Assembly (NCBI GenBank): GCA_050012855.1 | Contig: JBEKGJ010000009.1 | Location: forward strand, 35,806 to 99,805 | Length of the DNA stretch: 64,000 bases | Direction: 5' to 3' | Source of the DNA: JAJXZJ01 sp050012855 | GTDB lineage: Bacteria > Verrucomicrobiota > Verrucomicrobiia > Limisphaerales > J093 | Position numbers and translations under genes: made by a program | Shown here: positions 8,269 through 17,034 of the stretch, piece by piece | Layout of the letters: each line of letters opens with the position of its first letter | Numbering within the stretch: the stretch's first letter is position 1 | The notes under the pieces: generated by a model | The model's input: the letters and a program-made list of their open reading frames with translations, nothing else | Database searches by the model: none | What the model was told of the DNA's origin: nothing

Positions 8269-9498
8269 ATGCGCATTCACCTGATTCTCACGGTGCTGGC
8301 CGCCACCGGGCTGTTTGGTGTCCTGAACGCGGCTGAGGGCGAACCCACGAAGATCGCAACCTGGCAGGTCGGCACCCCGATCGTGACCTACTGGGCCGGC
8401 CCGGCCTTGAACGACGCCACCGCCATCCAGATGGCCGAGGGCGGTTTCAATCTCGTCTGGTGCGGCGAGAACGATCTCGGCACGGCGCAGCGTCACGGCT
8501 TGCGCGCGTTGCTGCAGGACCCGTTGCTGGCCCCGACCGCACTCGATGACGCGGCTCAGCGGGAGAAGTTGGACGCCTTGATCGCGCGGGTGCGGACGCA
8601 GCCGGCACTTTATGCCTATTTCATCACCGACGAGCCGGCCGTTGGCGCGTTCCCCGGGTTGGGCAAACTCGTCGCCTACCTGCGCACGCACGATCCGGCG
8701 CACCTGGCCTACATCAACCTGTTTCCCACCTACGCCAACAACGAACAACTTGGCACGAAGGGCGACGTCGTCACCGCCTATCGCGAACATCTGCGGCAGT
8801 TCGTGGACACCGTCCGGCCCGGCCTGATCAGTTACGACCATTACCAATTCGCGGTGGGCCACGATAATCAGGAGTATTTCCTGAACCTGGCGATGATCCA
8901 GCGCGCGGCCCAGGACGCCGGGCTGCCGTTCCTCAACATCGTGCAGGCTTGCACGTGGACGCCCTCGATGCGGGTGCCGACCACGAACGAGCTGCGTTAC
9001 CTGATTCACACCAGCGCCGCTTATGGGGCCCAGGGAATCAGCTACTATGTCTATTGTCATCCCGGGCACACGGGGGGCATCGCGCTGCCGGACGGCACGC
9101 CGACGCCGCTGTTCCACGAACTCAAGCGCGCGAACCGGGAGTTCGTCGCGCTCGCCACGCAGCTTCAGGCGTTGCGGTTGCTCGGGGCCTATCACACGAC
9201 GATGCGCGAGCCCGGTTGTGTGGCGCTGCCAGCGGACGCGCGCTTCCGGGTTGATGCGGCCAAATCCACGGCACTTCCGCGCGGATTCCTGGTGACGCTG
9301 TTTGGTCGCGGGACCAAGGCAACGCATGCCTGTGTCGTGAATCTCGATTACACCACCGCCGCGACGGCGGCCGTCGTGGGGCCCGGCAACTTGCAGGTGT
9401 TCGATGCGGGAACGCGCAAGTGGTCGGCCGCGCGGATGAAAACGGTCGCGCTCGAGCTGCGGCCCGGGGAGGGGAAACTGGTCCGGGTTCGGCCGTGA
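8269..9498 (+). CDS. Secreted TIM-barrel glycosidase-like protein of unknown specificity
   Basis: 409 aa from the ATG at 8269, which begins a clear signal peptide (MRIHLILTVLAATGLFGVLNAAEG). Segments such as QMAEGGFNLVWCGE, LYAYFITDEPAVGAFP, RPGLISYDHYQF and GAQGISYYVYCHPG have the spacing of beta-strand ends in a (beta/alpha)8 barrel. The acidic residues in TDEP and the Asp/His of SYDHYQ are plausible active-site groups. The C-terminal ~100 residues resemble a beta-sandwich. I recognise no specific GH family; resemblance to GH5/GH42-like barrels is by pattern only. The frame is open upstream to 7948, but that would remove the signal peptide from the N-terminus. Confidence 0.55.
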   Translation: MRIHLILTVLAATGLFGVLNAAEGEPTKIATWQVGTPIVTYWAGPALNDATAIQMAEGGFNLVWCGENDLGTAQRHGLRALLQDPLLAPTALDDAAQREKLDALIARVRTQPALYAYFITDEPAVGAFPGLGKLVAYLRTHDPAHLAYINLFPTYANNEQLGTKGDVVTAYREHLRQFVDTVRPGLISYDHYQFAVGHDNQEYFLNLAMIQRAAQDAGLPFLNIVQACTWTPSMRVPTTNELRYLIHTSAAYGAQGISYYVYCHPGHTGGIALPDGTPTPLFHELKRANREFVALATQLQALRLLGAYHTTMREPGCVALPADARFRVDAAKSTALPRGFLVTLFGRGTKATHACVVNLDYTTAATAAVVGPGNLQVFDAGTRKWSAARMKTVALELRPGEGKLVRVRP

Positions 9499-9554
9499 GG
9501 TGTAGCGGTTGGAATTGACTTTGGCCGCGGCGGCGTTGTCCTCTATCATCAACG

Positions 9555-10439
9555 ATGATGCAGGACCTGATTGCCAAAGCCGGCACGCTGCTCGAGGCGC
9601 TGCCTTACATCCAGCAGTTCAGCGGCGCCACGTTTGTCGTCAAATACGGCGGCAGCTTCATGGATTCGCCCGACCCGGCGGTGCGGGATGGCGTGGCGCG
9701 CGACATCGTTTTCCTTGAAGCGGTCGAGATCAATCCGGTGGTGGTCCACGGCGGCGGCAAAGCGATCACGCGGGCGATGGAGCAGGCGGGGTTGAAGGCG
9801 CAATTCATCCTGGGCCAACGGGTCACCGACGAGGAAACGGTGAAGGTGGTGGACCGCGTGTTGTCCCGGGAGATCAACCCGCAGGTGGTGGCGGCGCTGC
9901 AATCGTTCGGCGGCGCGGCGAAGGGTTTTGCCGGCACGGACATTTTCCGCTGCCGCAAGCTGTGGCTGGAGGACAAGGGCAGGCCGGGCGCGCGGCTCGA
10001 CATCGGGTTCGTGGGCGAGGTGGTGGCGGTGAACGCGGCGCCGCTGATCGAGTGCATCGCGCAGGGCATCACGCCCGTGATCAGCCCGACGGCGCGGGGC
10101 GAGGACGGCCACATCTACAACTGCAATGCGGACGTGGCGGCCGCGCAGGCGGCGATTGCGCTCAAGGCCCAGCGCCTCGTGTTCATGAGCGACGTGCCGG
10201 GGCTGTTGCGCGACCCCAAAGATCCGCAGACGCTCATCGCGCACCTGCAGACCAGCGACGTGGAAGCGCTGAAGCAGGCCGGCATCGTGGACAAGGGCAT
10301 GATTCCGAAGGTGGACAGCGCCGTGCGCGCCATCCTGTCAGGCGTGCACAAAGTGTCACTGGTGGACGGCCGGGTGCCGCACGCGGTGTTGCTGGAGATT
10401 TTCACGGACGCCGGTGTCGGCACCGAGGTCGTGCGCTGA
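9555..10439 (+). CDS. argB: Acetylglutamate kinase
   Basis: 294 aa, normal length. Catalyses ATP-dependent phosphorylation of N-acetylglutamate, the second step of arginine synthesis. Visible motifs: FVVKYGGSFMD near residue 25, VVVHGGGKAITRAM near 60, RVTDEETVKVVDRVL, and the C-terminal GIVDKGMIPKVDSAV and VHKVSLVDGRVPHAVLLEIF. Two ATGs occur in tandem (9555 and 9558). The nearest arginine genes are argD and argF about 16 kb downstream, so the pathway is scattered. The next gene is convergent, 38 nt away. Confidence 0.95.
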   Translation: MMQDLIAKAGTLLEALPYIQQFSGATFVVKYGGSFMDSPDPAVRDGVARDIVFLEAVEINPVVVHGGGKAITRAMEQAGLKAQFILGQRVTDEETVKVVDRVLSREINPQVVAALQSFGGAAKGFAGTDIFRCRKLWLEDKGRPGARLDIGFVGEVVAVNAAPLIECIAQGITPVISPTARGEDGHIYNCNADVAAAQAAIALKAQRLVFMSDVPGLLRDPKDPQTLIAHLQTSDVEALKQAGIVDKGMIPKVDSAVRAILSGVHKVSLVDGRVPHAVLLEIFTDAGVGTEVVR

Positions 10440-10477
10440 GGCGTGTTGCGCACGGTTGGGATTGGGGCCGGCCACCC

Positions 10478-11155
10478 TCAGCGACCGGCGCCTTTGGGCG
10501 CGGCGGGTGCAGGTGCTGGAACCGGGGCGGCGGAGGTCGAAGAAGGTGGCGGCGCCGCCTGGAACTTCCGGGGTTCGCGGATGAAGGGGATGCGACCGCC
10601 ACCGTAGTACCATTGTCGCGCGAGGAACAGGAGGAGCACGATGCCGACGCCGATCAAAATCCGCACCACGCGCTGTCGGCGGAGGTCAGGCGGCAGGGCA
10701 GCGGGCGCCACCGTGGCTGCAGTGGATTCGGTTCCCCCAGCGGGCGCGGTGGTGCGCGCTTCGCCCAGGATCGCGGGCCAGTCAACGCCGGGATAGGGAT
10801 GGAACGTGAATTGATAGATGAAGGCGTTGCAGCCATTGCGCCCGCAATAGCCCTGCCGCAGGCGCTGGACCTTGGCATTGGCGGTCGTCTCGCCGCTGTC
10901 ATCGGCGGTGAGGGCGCAGAGATCCTCGGTGGTGAGTTCAAGGTTGCATTGAGGGCACGCGATCTGCACCGCCCGGCTGAGGGCCACCGTCGCCAGTTCA
11001 TCCGCGCCGACCGCGTTGCGGAGGCGCTCACGGAGGCGGCCGGCAAAGGAAACCAGCGACGGCAGGTCCACGCGGTGAATCACATCGGCGGGTTGGGCCG
11101 GGCTCGTGGGCGGCACGGGCGACGGAGTGGGGTCAGCGGCAGGGTCCGGGTTCAT
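10478..11155 (-). CDS. Zinc-ribbon-like protein with C-terminal membrane segment, unknown
   Basis: 225 aa. Starts MNPDPAADPTPSPVPPTSPA (Pro-rich, disordered). The central region has IACPQCNLEL and, about 40 residues later, GYCGRNGC, a CxxC...C-x4-C arrangement suggesting a bound zinc. A single membrane helix (RILIGVGIVLLLFLARQW) lies near residue 170, and the tail is Pro/Ala-rich. The start overlaps the stop of the upstream prepilin gene by 4 nt (ATGA), so the two are an operon and may act together at the membrane. I recognise no family; the zinc site is inferred from the cysteine spacing. Confidence 0.65.
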   Translation of the reverse strand: MNPDPAADPTPSPVPPTSPAQPADVIHRVDLPSLVSFAGRLRERLRNAVGADELATVALSRAVQIACPQCNLELTTEDLCALTADDSGETTANAKVQRLRQGYCGRNGCNAFIYQFTFHPYPGVDWPAILGEARTTAPAGGTESTAATVAPAALPPDLRRQRVVRILIGVGIVLLLFLARQWYYGGGRIPFIREPRKFQAAPPPSSTSAAPVPAPAPAAPKGAGR

Positions 11156-12024
11156 GGCTGGGCCGGTTCGTACCAGATCCAATCGGCCGTGGGTTCGTAA
11201 GGGAACAGCGGGTTGGTGGTCAGGGCACGCGTGAAGTTGTGGACGGCGGAATGGCCGTCCACGAACAGGACGACGGAGATGAATTTCGAGGGCACCAAGG
11301 CCGGATCGGTGAATTCGGCGCCGCCCACGTTTCGGTGCCATTGATACCAGCGACAGATCCCGTCCGCGCCGGCATAGACCCGGGCCGGCGGCTCATACAT
11401 GAGGAGGTAACGGCTGGGATCATGCGGCCAGCTTTCCATTTTGCCGGCCAGACCGAACATCGGATCGGCCTGGGCCTGACGCGTGCCGCCGCCCGCCGGG
11501 GTCGTGAGGCGTCCGGCGTTGTAATGGTAACTGCAGCCGATCGCCTGGAAATCGGTCGGCGTGAACTTCAAGGCGGGCTGGCCGCGATCCCGGGGGCAGC
11601 GATAGACCGCGGACGGGCGGACGTAGTTGTAGAGCGGCCGGATGGTTGCCGAGGGAAATTCGTTGCGGAATGCAGGCGTGGGATCGAAGCCGCCGATGGC
11701 GAACTGGGCGTCGCGGGGCGAAGCCGGAGTGCCGGGTTGATAAACGGTGGTGTCCGGGAATTCGTAGTGGTTGTCGTCCACGTAAAGTGCGATGGAGATG
11801 CCGATCTGGCGGAGATTATTCAGACAGGCGGCCTGGTAGGCCCGCTCCTTGCCCTGACTGAGGGCGGGCAACAACATGCTGGCGAGGATGCTGATGATCG
11901 CCATCACGACCAGCAATTCGATCAGCGTGAAGGCGGCGGCCGGCCGGGCGCGGTGGTGGGCGAGGGGCAGCGATTCGGCTGCCGACCATTCTCCCGGCCT
12001 CGGTTGTTTCAGCGACTTAGCCAT
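11152..12024 (-). CDS. Prepilin-type N-terminal cleavage/methylation domain protein
   Basis: 290 aa. The prepilin signal FTLIELLVVMAIISILASML follows a 31-residue leader. Then come LLPALSQGKERAYQAACLNN and LRQIGISIALYVDDNHYEFP, standard for verrucomicrobial pseudopilins. Near the C-terminus is FISVVLFVDGHSAVHNF, the 'DGH' ending of the family. It is the first gene of a two-gene minus-strand operon with the zinc-ribbon protein (4-nt overlap). Biological role unknown; membrane location after prepilin processing is inferred. Confidence 0.85.
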   Translation of the reverse strand: MAKSLKQPRPGEWSAAESLPLAHHRARPAAAFTLIELLVVMAIISILASMLLPALSQGKERAYQAACLNNLRQIGISIALYVDDNHYEFPDTTVYQPGTPASPRDAQFAIGGFDPTPAFRNEFPSATIRPLYNYVRPSAVYRCPRDRGQPALKFTPTDFQAIGCSYHYNAGRLTTPAGGGTRQAQADPMFGLAGKMESWPHDPSRYLLMYEPPARVYAGADGICRWYQWHRNVGGAEFTDPALVPSKFISVVLFVDGHSAVHNFTRALTTNPLFPYEPTADWIWYEPAQP

Positions 12025-12076
12025 TCCAAGTAGTTATTACAGCATAACCCATGCCTGCATTGCCGGGCAGCGGCGT

Positions 12077-12508
12077 TCATAATCCCAGGCGACGGTGCTC
12101 CTTGAGCAGACAACGATCCATGATCACCGGCAGTCCGGCGGCTCGAGCCGTGGCCGCGGCGGCCTCATGCACCACGCCCTCCTGCAACCAGATCGCGCCG
12201 GCCTGAATGGCGATGGCGTCGGCGACAATCTCCGGCACGGTAGCCGGTTGGCGGAACACATCCACCATGTCCACCCGTTCCGGCACGTCGCGGAGGCTGG
12301 CGTATGCCTTCTCTCCGAGGACCTCCGCAACCTTCGGATTCACCGGGATGATGCAGTAGCCGTGCTGCTGGAGATAGGCCGCAACGTGGTGGCTGTCCCG
12401 TTCGGGGTTCGCCGACAACCCCACCACGGCGATGACACGGATGCCTGCCAGGAGGGAGCGTAGTTGATCATCGCTGGTCAGCGGGGACGGCTCGTCCACG
12501 GAATGCAT
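12077..12508 (-). CDS. CoA-binding domain protein (YccU-like)
   Basis: 143 aa from the ATG at 12508. The Rossmann-type CoA-binding fold is clear: IRVIAVVGLSANPERDSHHV near residue 22, YCIIPVNPKVAEVLGEKAY, VDMVDVFRQPATVPEIV, and AIWLQEGVVHEAAAATAR with PVIMDRCLLKEH at the end. This matches stand-alone proteins related to the CoA-ligase alpha subunit (E. coli YccU), whose exact role is unknown. The longer reading frame to 12640 has no family similarity and was not used. Confidence 0.9.
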   Translation of the reverse strand: MHSVDEPSPLTSDDQLRSLLAGIRVIAVVGLSANPERDSHHVAAYLQQHGYCIIPVNPKVAEVLGEKAYASLRDVPERVDMVDVFRQPATVPEIVADAIAIQAGAIWLQEGVVHEAAAATARAAGLPVIMDRCLLKEHRRLGL

Positions 12509-12846
12509 ACTGTGTGACGATAGCGCAGATCGCCGCGCGCCGACACCAAAATCCGGGTAATGTTCCGATTTGACTTGTCGGTAGGGCGCTGACGAGCCGA
12601 AAACAGGTTGATGGTTGATGGTTGAGAGTTGAGCGACCATAGGAGGACCGCGGCAAGTTGCGGGGGAAGGAAGGCTCGCGAGGACCTGCCTGTGCGTCGC
12701 ATCTGCCTGCGCGGACGCAGACAGGCGCAGACAGACGCTCGCCCCACCGGCACAATCAAATCAGGATACGGCCAAAGACCAACGACGTTGGAGTTCCACG
12801 TAATTCGGACTTCAAAACGAGCCGAATGCCGCTAGACTGCCGGCAG
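12509..12846. other. Intergenic region with short tandem repeats
   Basis: Divergent spacer between the CoA-binding gene and proA. It holds a short tandem repeat (GTTGATGGTTGATGGTTGAG, about 12606-12625) and a hairpin-forming CTGCCTGCGC...GCGCAGACAG region near 12700-12740. Both look like dispersed genomic repeats. No gene seen. Confidence 0.5.
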
Positions 12847-14133
12847 ATGACGCTGTTGGAACAGATGACCCTGCTCGGCCGGCAGGCGCGTGCGGCCGGG
12901 CGCGAGCTGGCGCGACTCACGACCGCCGAGAAGAACGGCTGCCTGCTGGCCATGGCCGACGCGATCGAACAACGCGCGGCCACGCTGCAGGAAGTCAACG
13001 CGCGCGAGGTCGCGGCGGCGGCGCAAACGGGACTGTCCGCGGCGATGCTCGACCGGCTGACGCTCGACAACAAACGCATCGCCGGCATGGCGCGCGGCCT
13101 GCGCGAGGTCGCGGCGTTGCCGGACCCGGTGGGGCGGGTGCTCGACGAGCGGACGCGGCCGAATGGGCTGCGGCTGCAGAAGGTGTCCACGCCCATCGGC
13201 GTGATCGTGATCATTTACGAATCGCGTCCGAATGTGACGGCCGATGCCGCCAGCCTTTGTTTCAAGTCGGGGAACGCGACCATCCTCCGAGGCGGCCGGG
13301 AGGCGCTGGCGTCGAATCGCGCGATTGCGGAAACGATGATCGAGGCCGGGCGCAGGCAGCTCGCGGGCTTTCCGGAGCACGCGATCCAGTTGGTGCCGAC
13401 GACCGATCGCGAGGCCATTCCCGCGCTGTTGTCGCTGACGCAATACGTGGACCTGTGCATGCCGCGGGGCGGGGAGGGCTTGATCCGGGCAGTGACGGAG
13501 TGCGCGAAGGTGCCGGTGATCAAACATTACAAGGGCGTGTGCCATGTGTTCGTGGACGCGTCGGCGGATTTGCCGATGGCGGAGGAGATTGTCTTCAACG
13601 CGAAGTGCCAGCGTCCGGCGGTGTGCAACGCCATGGAAACGTTGCTGGTGGACCGGGCAATTGCCGGGCAGTTCCTGCCGGCGATGGCGGACCGCCTGGC
13701 GGAAAAGCATGTGCAATTGCGGGTTGACCCGGCGGCGGCGGCGATTCTGAAGGCCGGTGGCCGGCCACCGAAGACCGAGCTCCGGGCGGCCACGGAACAG
13801 GATTATTTCACGGAGTATAACGACCTTATTTTGAATGTGCGCGTCGTCGAGGGCGTCGGGCCGGCGGTCGCCCACATCAATCACTACGGTTCGGCCCACT
13901 CGGACAGCATTGTGACGCGGGACGAGGCGGCGGCGCGGCGGTTCCTTGCCGAGGTGGATTCTGCGGCCGTGTACTGGAACGCCTCGACCCGGTTCACCGA
14001 CGGCGGGGAATTTGGCATGGGCGCGGAGATCGGTATCAGCACAGACAAGATCGGCGCGCGCGGGCCGATGGGGCTGGAGGAATTGACCAGCTACAAATGG
14101 CTTGGGTTTGGCAACGGACAGGTGAGAAGGTGA
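12847..14133 (+). CDS. proA: Gamma-glutamyl phosphate reductase
   Basis: 428 aa from ATG 12847 (an in-frame ATG at 12826 would add 7 residues). Reduces glutamyl-5-phosphate to glutamate semialdehyde with NADPH in proline synthesis. Family features: KVSTPIGVIVIIYESRPNVT, CFKSGNATILRGGREAL, PRGGEGLIRAVTE, CHVFVDASADL, the catalytic cysteine in FNAKCQRPAVCNAMET, and the C-terminal ASTRFTDGGEFGMGAEIGIS with GPMGLEELTSYKW. No proB is seen next to it. The next gene starts 13 nt downstream. Confidence 0.96.
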   Translation: MTLLEQMTLLGRQARAAGRELARLTTAEKNGCLLAMADAIEQRAATLQEVNAREVAAAAQTGLSAAMLDRLTLDNKRIAGMARGLREVAALPDPVGRVLDERTRPNGLRLQKVSTPIGVIVIIYESRPNVTADAASLCFKSGNATILRGGREALASNRAIAETMIEAGRRQLAGFPEHAIQLVPTTDREAIPALLSLTQYVDLCMPRGGEGLIRAVTECAKVPVIKHYKGVCHVFVDASADLPMAEEIVFNAKCQRPAVCNAMETLLVDRAIAGQFLPAMADRLAEKHVQLRVDPAAAAILKAGGRPPKTELRAATEQDYFTEYNDLILNVRVVEGVGPAVAHINHYGSAHSDSIVTRDEAAARRFLAEVDSAAVYWNASTRFTDGGEFGMGAEIGISTDKIGARGPMGLEELTSYKWLGFGNGQVRR

Positions 14134-14146
14134 GTAAGAAAGCCAC

Positions 14147-15502
14147 TTGAATCCGCCACCTGCACCTGCCCCCGGCCCGGACGCCCGTTTCGTTCGTGAC
14201 CGGTTGCCCAGCCGCGGTCTCTTTGCGGGGCTTGACTGGCGGACCGCCCCAGCACCGTTCGCCCTCGGGCCGCAATTGGCCCGGGAACTCGAGACACTCG
14301 GGCGCGTGCTGCTCCAGTTCAATCGCGCCGTGAACCTGCTTTACCGGCAGAGCATCACCGGCCGCCAGCCGGGCTGGGTCGCCGATTGGCTCGACCGCGG
14401 CAAGCCGTCGGACCTGATCGCGCTCCAGCGCCACCCGGCCTTCAAGAACGAACTGCCCCGCGTCATCCGCCCGGACATCCTGCTGACGGATGAGGGGTTT
14501 GCGATCACCGAACTCGACGCGGTGCCGGGCGGCATCGGCCTGACCGCCTGGCTCAACCAGACCTATGCGGAGTTGACTGGGCAGCGGGTGGTCGCTGGCC
14601 AAGCCGAAACCGAAATCGTGGGCGGCGCCCGCGGCATGGGCGACGGTTTTGCCGGCATCTTCGGCAACTCGCCGCGCGTCCACATCGTCGTTTCGGAGGA
14701 GGCGGCGACCTACCGGCCGGAAATGGAATGGCTGGCGGGGCAGATGCAGGGAGCGGCGTTCGCGGTTCAGGATCCGGCGTTCACGGGTTTCGCTGAGGGC
14801 GACGCGGTTTACCGGTTCTTCGAACTGTTTGACCTCGCGAACGTGGCGAACGCGCCGTGCGTTTTTGAACTGGCGCAGGCCAAGGGCATTCGCCTGACGC
14901 CGCCGCCGAAACCGATCTTCGAGGAGAAAATGCTCTTCGCGCTGCTGTGGAACCGGAATCTGCATGATTTCTGGCGGCAGGAACTGGGGGAGGGGTTCCT
15001 TCACCGCCTCAAGCAGGCCGTGCCCTATACGTGGGTGCTCGATCCGACGCCGCTTCCGCCCCAGGCGGCGATGCCGGAGTTGAATCTGACCGACTGGCAT
15101 CAGCTCAAAACGCTGTCGCAAAAGGAACGCGATTTGATTCTGAAAGCCTCGGGGTTTGCCGCCAATGCCTGGGGTGCCCGGAGCGTGTCGCTCGGCAGCG
15201 ACCTGTCGGCGGGCGAGTGGAGCACGGCGGTGGACGAGGCGCTGCGGAGCTTTCCGCAAACGCCCTACGTGCTGCAGCGGTATCGCAAACCCCGCACGGT
15301 GGCGGCCTCCTGGTTCGACTTTGACCGCAACGAACTGGTGGAAATGGCTGGCCGAGTACGGCTCTGTCCGTATTATTTCGTCCACGGCGACGGCGACGCG
15401 GCCCGCGCCCACTTGGGCGGCGTGCTGGCGACAATCTGTCCCGCGGACAAGAAAATCATTCATGGCATGCGCGACGCCATCCTCGCGCCATGCTGCATCT
15501 GA
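14147..15502 (+). CDS. Conserved protein of unknown function (451 aa)
   Basis: 451 aa if translation starts at the TTG at 14147. The N-terminus is Pro-rich, and no signal peptide or membrane helix is seen. Distinctive segments are RPDILLTDEGFAITELDAVP followed by GGIGLTAWLNQTY, then RVHIVVSEEAATYRPEMEWL, and KERDLILKASGFAANAWGAR near the end. The TELDAVPGGIG stretch and the acidic-basic layout are reminiscent of ATP-grasp or circularly permuted ATP-grasp ligases. I cannot place it with confidence and assign no function. It lies 13 nt after proA and 1 nt before marC, suggesting co-transcription. Confidence 0.75.
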   Translation: MNPPPAPAPGPDARFVRDRLPSRGLFAGLDWRTAPAPFALGPQLARELETLGRVLLQFNRAVNLLYRQSITGRQPGWVADWLDRGKPSDLIALQRHPAFKNELPRVIRPDILLTDEGFAITELDAVPGGIGLTAWLNQTYAELTGQRVVAGQAETEIVGGARGMGDGFAGIFGNSPRVHIVVSEEAATYRPEMEWLAGQMQGAAFAVQDPAFTGFAEGDAVYRFFELFDLANVANAPCVFELAQAKGIRLTPPPKPIFEEKMLFALLWNRNLHDFWRQELGEGFLHRLKQAVPYTWVLDPTPLPPQAAMPELNLTDWHQLKTLSQKERDLILKASGFAANAWGARSVSLGSDLSAGEWSTAVDEALRSFPQTPYVLQRYRKPRTVAASWFDFDRNELVEMAGRVRLCPYYFVHGDGDAARAHLGGVLATICPADKKIIHGMRDAILAPCCI

Positions 15503-15503
15503 G

Positions 15504-16130
15504 ATGCTCGAATACACTCTGCTGGCGTTCAGTTCGCTCTTCGTGATCGTGGACCCGATCGCGGCGGTGCCGGCGTTTCTGGCGATGACGCCCACGGACA
15601 CGCCGGCGGCGCGCATCCGGATGGCCCGGTTGGCGTGCATGGTGGCCGCCGGGACATTGATCGCGTTCGCGTGGGCGGGGAATTGGATCTTCCGCATGCT
15701 CAGCATCACGCTGCCGGCGTTCAAGCTGGCCGGCAGCATTGTGCTCCTCCTGGTGGCCATGGACATGCTCCGCGCGCAAAGGTCACGCGTCCAGGAAACC
15801 TCCGAGGAAACGGACGCCGGGGCGGCGAAGGACGACATCGCCATCACGCCGCTCGCGGTGCCGATGCTGGCGGGGCCGGGGGCGATGACGACGGCGATCC
15901 TGCTGCACGGCCAGGCCGATGGTGTGGGCAAACAGATCGTCTTGTTCCTCTGCATCCTGGCGGTCTCGGCGGTGAGCTTTGTCATTTTCCGTCTCTCGGC
16001 GGAAGGCGCACGATGGCTCAGCCCGATCGTGCTGCGGTTGACGACGCGCATCATGGGATTGCTCCTGGCGGCAATCGCCATCCAGTTCGCTTTCGACGCG
16101 CTGGCGGTCCAATGGGGCCATCGGGTTTGA
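15504..16130 (+). CDS. MarC/UPF0056 family integral membrane protein
   Basis: 208 aa with about six membrane helices. The N-terminus MLEYTLLAFSSLFVIVDPIA, AVPAFLAMTP is the MarC signature (FxxxDPxxxxPxFLxLT). TPLAVPMLAGPGAMTTAI in the middle matches the second conserved half (PLAxPxxxGPGA). Members sit in the inner membrane; despite the name, a drug-resistance role is not established. It starts 1 nt after the upstream gene stops and ends just before a dispersed repeat. Confidence 0.9.
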   Translation: MLEYTLLAFSSLFVIVDPIAAVPAFLAMTPTDTPAARIRMARLACMVAAGTLIAFAWAGNWIFRMLSITLPAFKLAGSIVLLLVAMDMLRAQRSRVQETSEETDAGAAKDDIAITPLAVPMLAGPGAMTTAILLHGQADGVGKQIVLFLCILAVSAVSFVIFRLSAEGARWLSPIVLRLTTRIMGLLLAAIAIQFAFDALAVQWGHRV

Positions 16131-16186
16131 ACTGATAGGAATCTGCTTTTACCGCGCCGGCGGTTTATTGACGCTGCGCAGGTGAG
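16131..16186 (+). repeat. Dispersed direct repeat, copy A (56 bp)
   Basis: Matches 17570-17626 at about 53 of 57 positions, with one single-base length difference. It contains a small hairpin, ACCGC-GCCG-GCGGT. It begins immediately after the marC stop codon. Confidence 0.9.
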
Positions 16187-16277
16187 TCCCGCCGTGGCGG
16201 GACCACGCTTCACGCTCTCACGCTCCACCCAAGCAGCCAGACCTCGGAATCCAATTTTGCACGAGCCCTCAGATTGC

Positions 16278-16982
16278 TCAAAGCCTTTTATACACCAGGA
16301 GATACGTGCCCACAATTTCGGGCAAAGCGATCCCCAGGGTTCCAAAGATTCCAACGAGATACTTGCGCCAGGTTTTCGTCCGGGGACGCTCCTCGGTCTG
16401 ATTCTGGTAAAGGGTGGCGATCACTGTGAACCCGCCGTAATTGAGGAGATTGACGACGAAGTCGAGGGGGTAAAGGATCATGCCTCTGGCTTGCCAGGTC
16501 CCTGCGATCAGTTTGAGGATGATGGCCTCGAGCAGGAACCCCACCGTGCCCATCGTCAGATACGCCTCGGTGGGAGTGAAAGTGTACCAGCGAAACCAGA
16601 GGCGGAAGACCATCCCCATGAAAAGATAGTGGGGTGTGAGGACGGCCATGATCGCGAGGACGATCAGCGGGTTTGCAGCGTGATAGGCGCCGAAGTCCAC
16701 GCAGAACTCCATCAGCATCGCATACATCCATACTGTCACCACAAACCGCTTCCAGGAGCAGCGCTGGAGCGGACCCTGGCGGACGCGCCGGACCGCCCGG
16801 CGCCACTTCATCTTCAGCACGGTGTAGAGCGCGGCTTCGCCGCCGCCAAGCACCAGGAACCAAAGGCCGGCCCCGGGGATCAGCAGGATTATCCCTACCG
16901 CCAAGATCAAGCCGATGGCGCCCAGCGTCAGGCGGCGAAGAAAGACCGGAAGAAAACTGTCGGCAAAGTCCGGGGACATCAA
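16278..16982 (-). CDS. Polytopic membrane protein of unknown function
   Basis: 234 aa with several hydrophobic segments: LTLGAIGLILAVGIILLIPG, GLWFLVLGGGEAALYTVL, FVVTVWMYAMLMEFCVDF, PLIVLAIMAVLTPHYLFMGM, MGTVGFLLEAIILKLIAG, and YLVGIFGTLGIALPEIVGTY. That makes roughly five to six membrane helices with a basic cytoplasmic loop (KMKWRRAVRRVRQG). I recognise no family. It lies between two copies of a 56/57-bp repeat and downstream of an oxidoreductase pseudogene, so its neighbourhood is rearranged. Confidence 0.65.
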   Translation of the reverse strand: MMSPDFADSFLPVFLRRLTLGAIGLILAVGIILLIPGAGLWFLVLGGGEAALYTVLKMKWRRAVRRVRQGPLQRCSWKRFVVTVWMYAMLMEFCVDFGAYHAANPLIVLAIMAVLTPHYLFMGMVFRLWFRWYTFTPTEAYLTMGTVGFLLEAIILKLIAGTWQARGMILYPLDFVVNLLNYGGFTVIATLYQNQTEERPRTKTWRKYLVGIFGTLGIALPEIVGTYLLVYKRL

Positions 16983-17034
16983 ACTGATGACTGCTTTGCC
17001 GAAATGCCGCTCTCAAACCGGCCGCCGTGGGTCG

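Noticed and set aside
12606..12625. Direct GTTGATG repeats as operator of proA.
   Set aside because: More than 200 bp upstream and of simple tandem type; looks like a dispersed low-complexity repeat.
14036..16354. 772-codon minus-strand open frame opposite the 451-aa gene and marC.
   Set aside because: Antisense shadow of two good plus-strand genes; no recognisable motifs.
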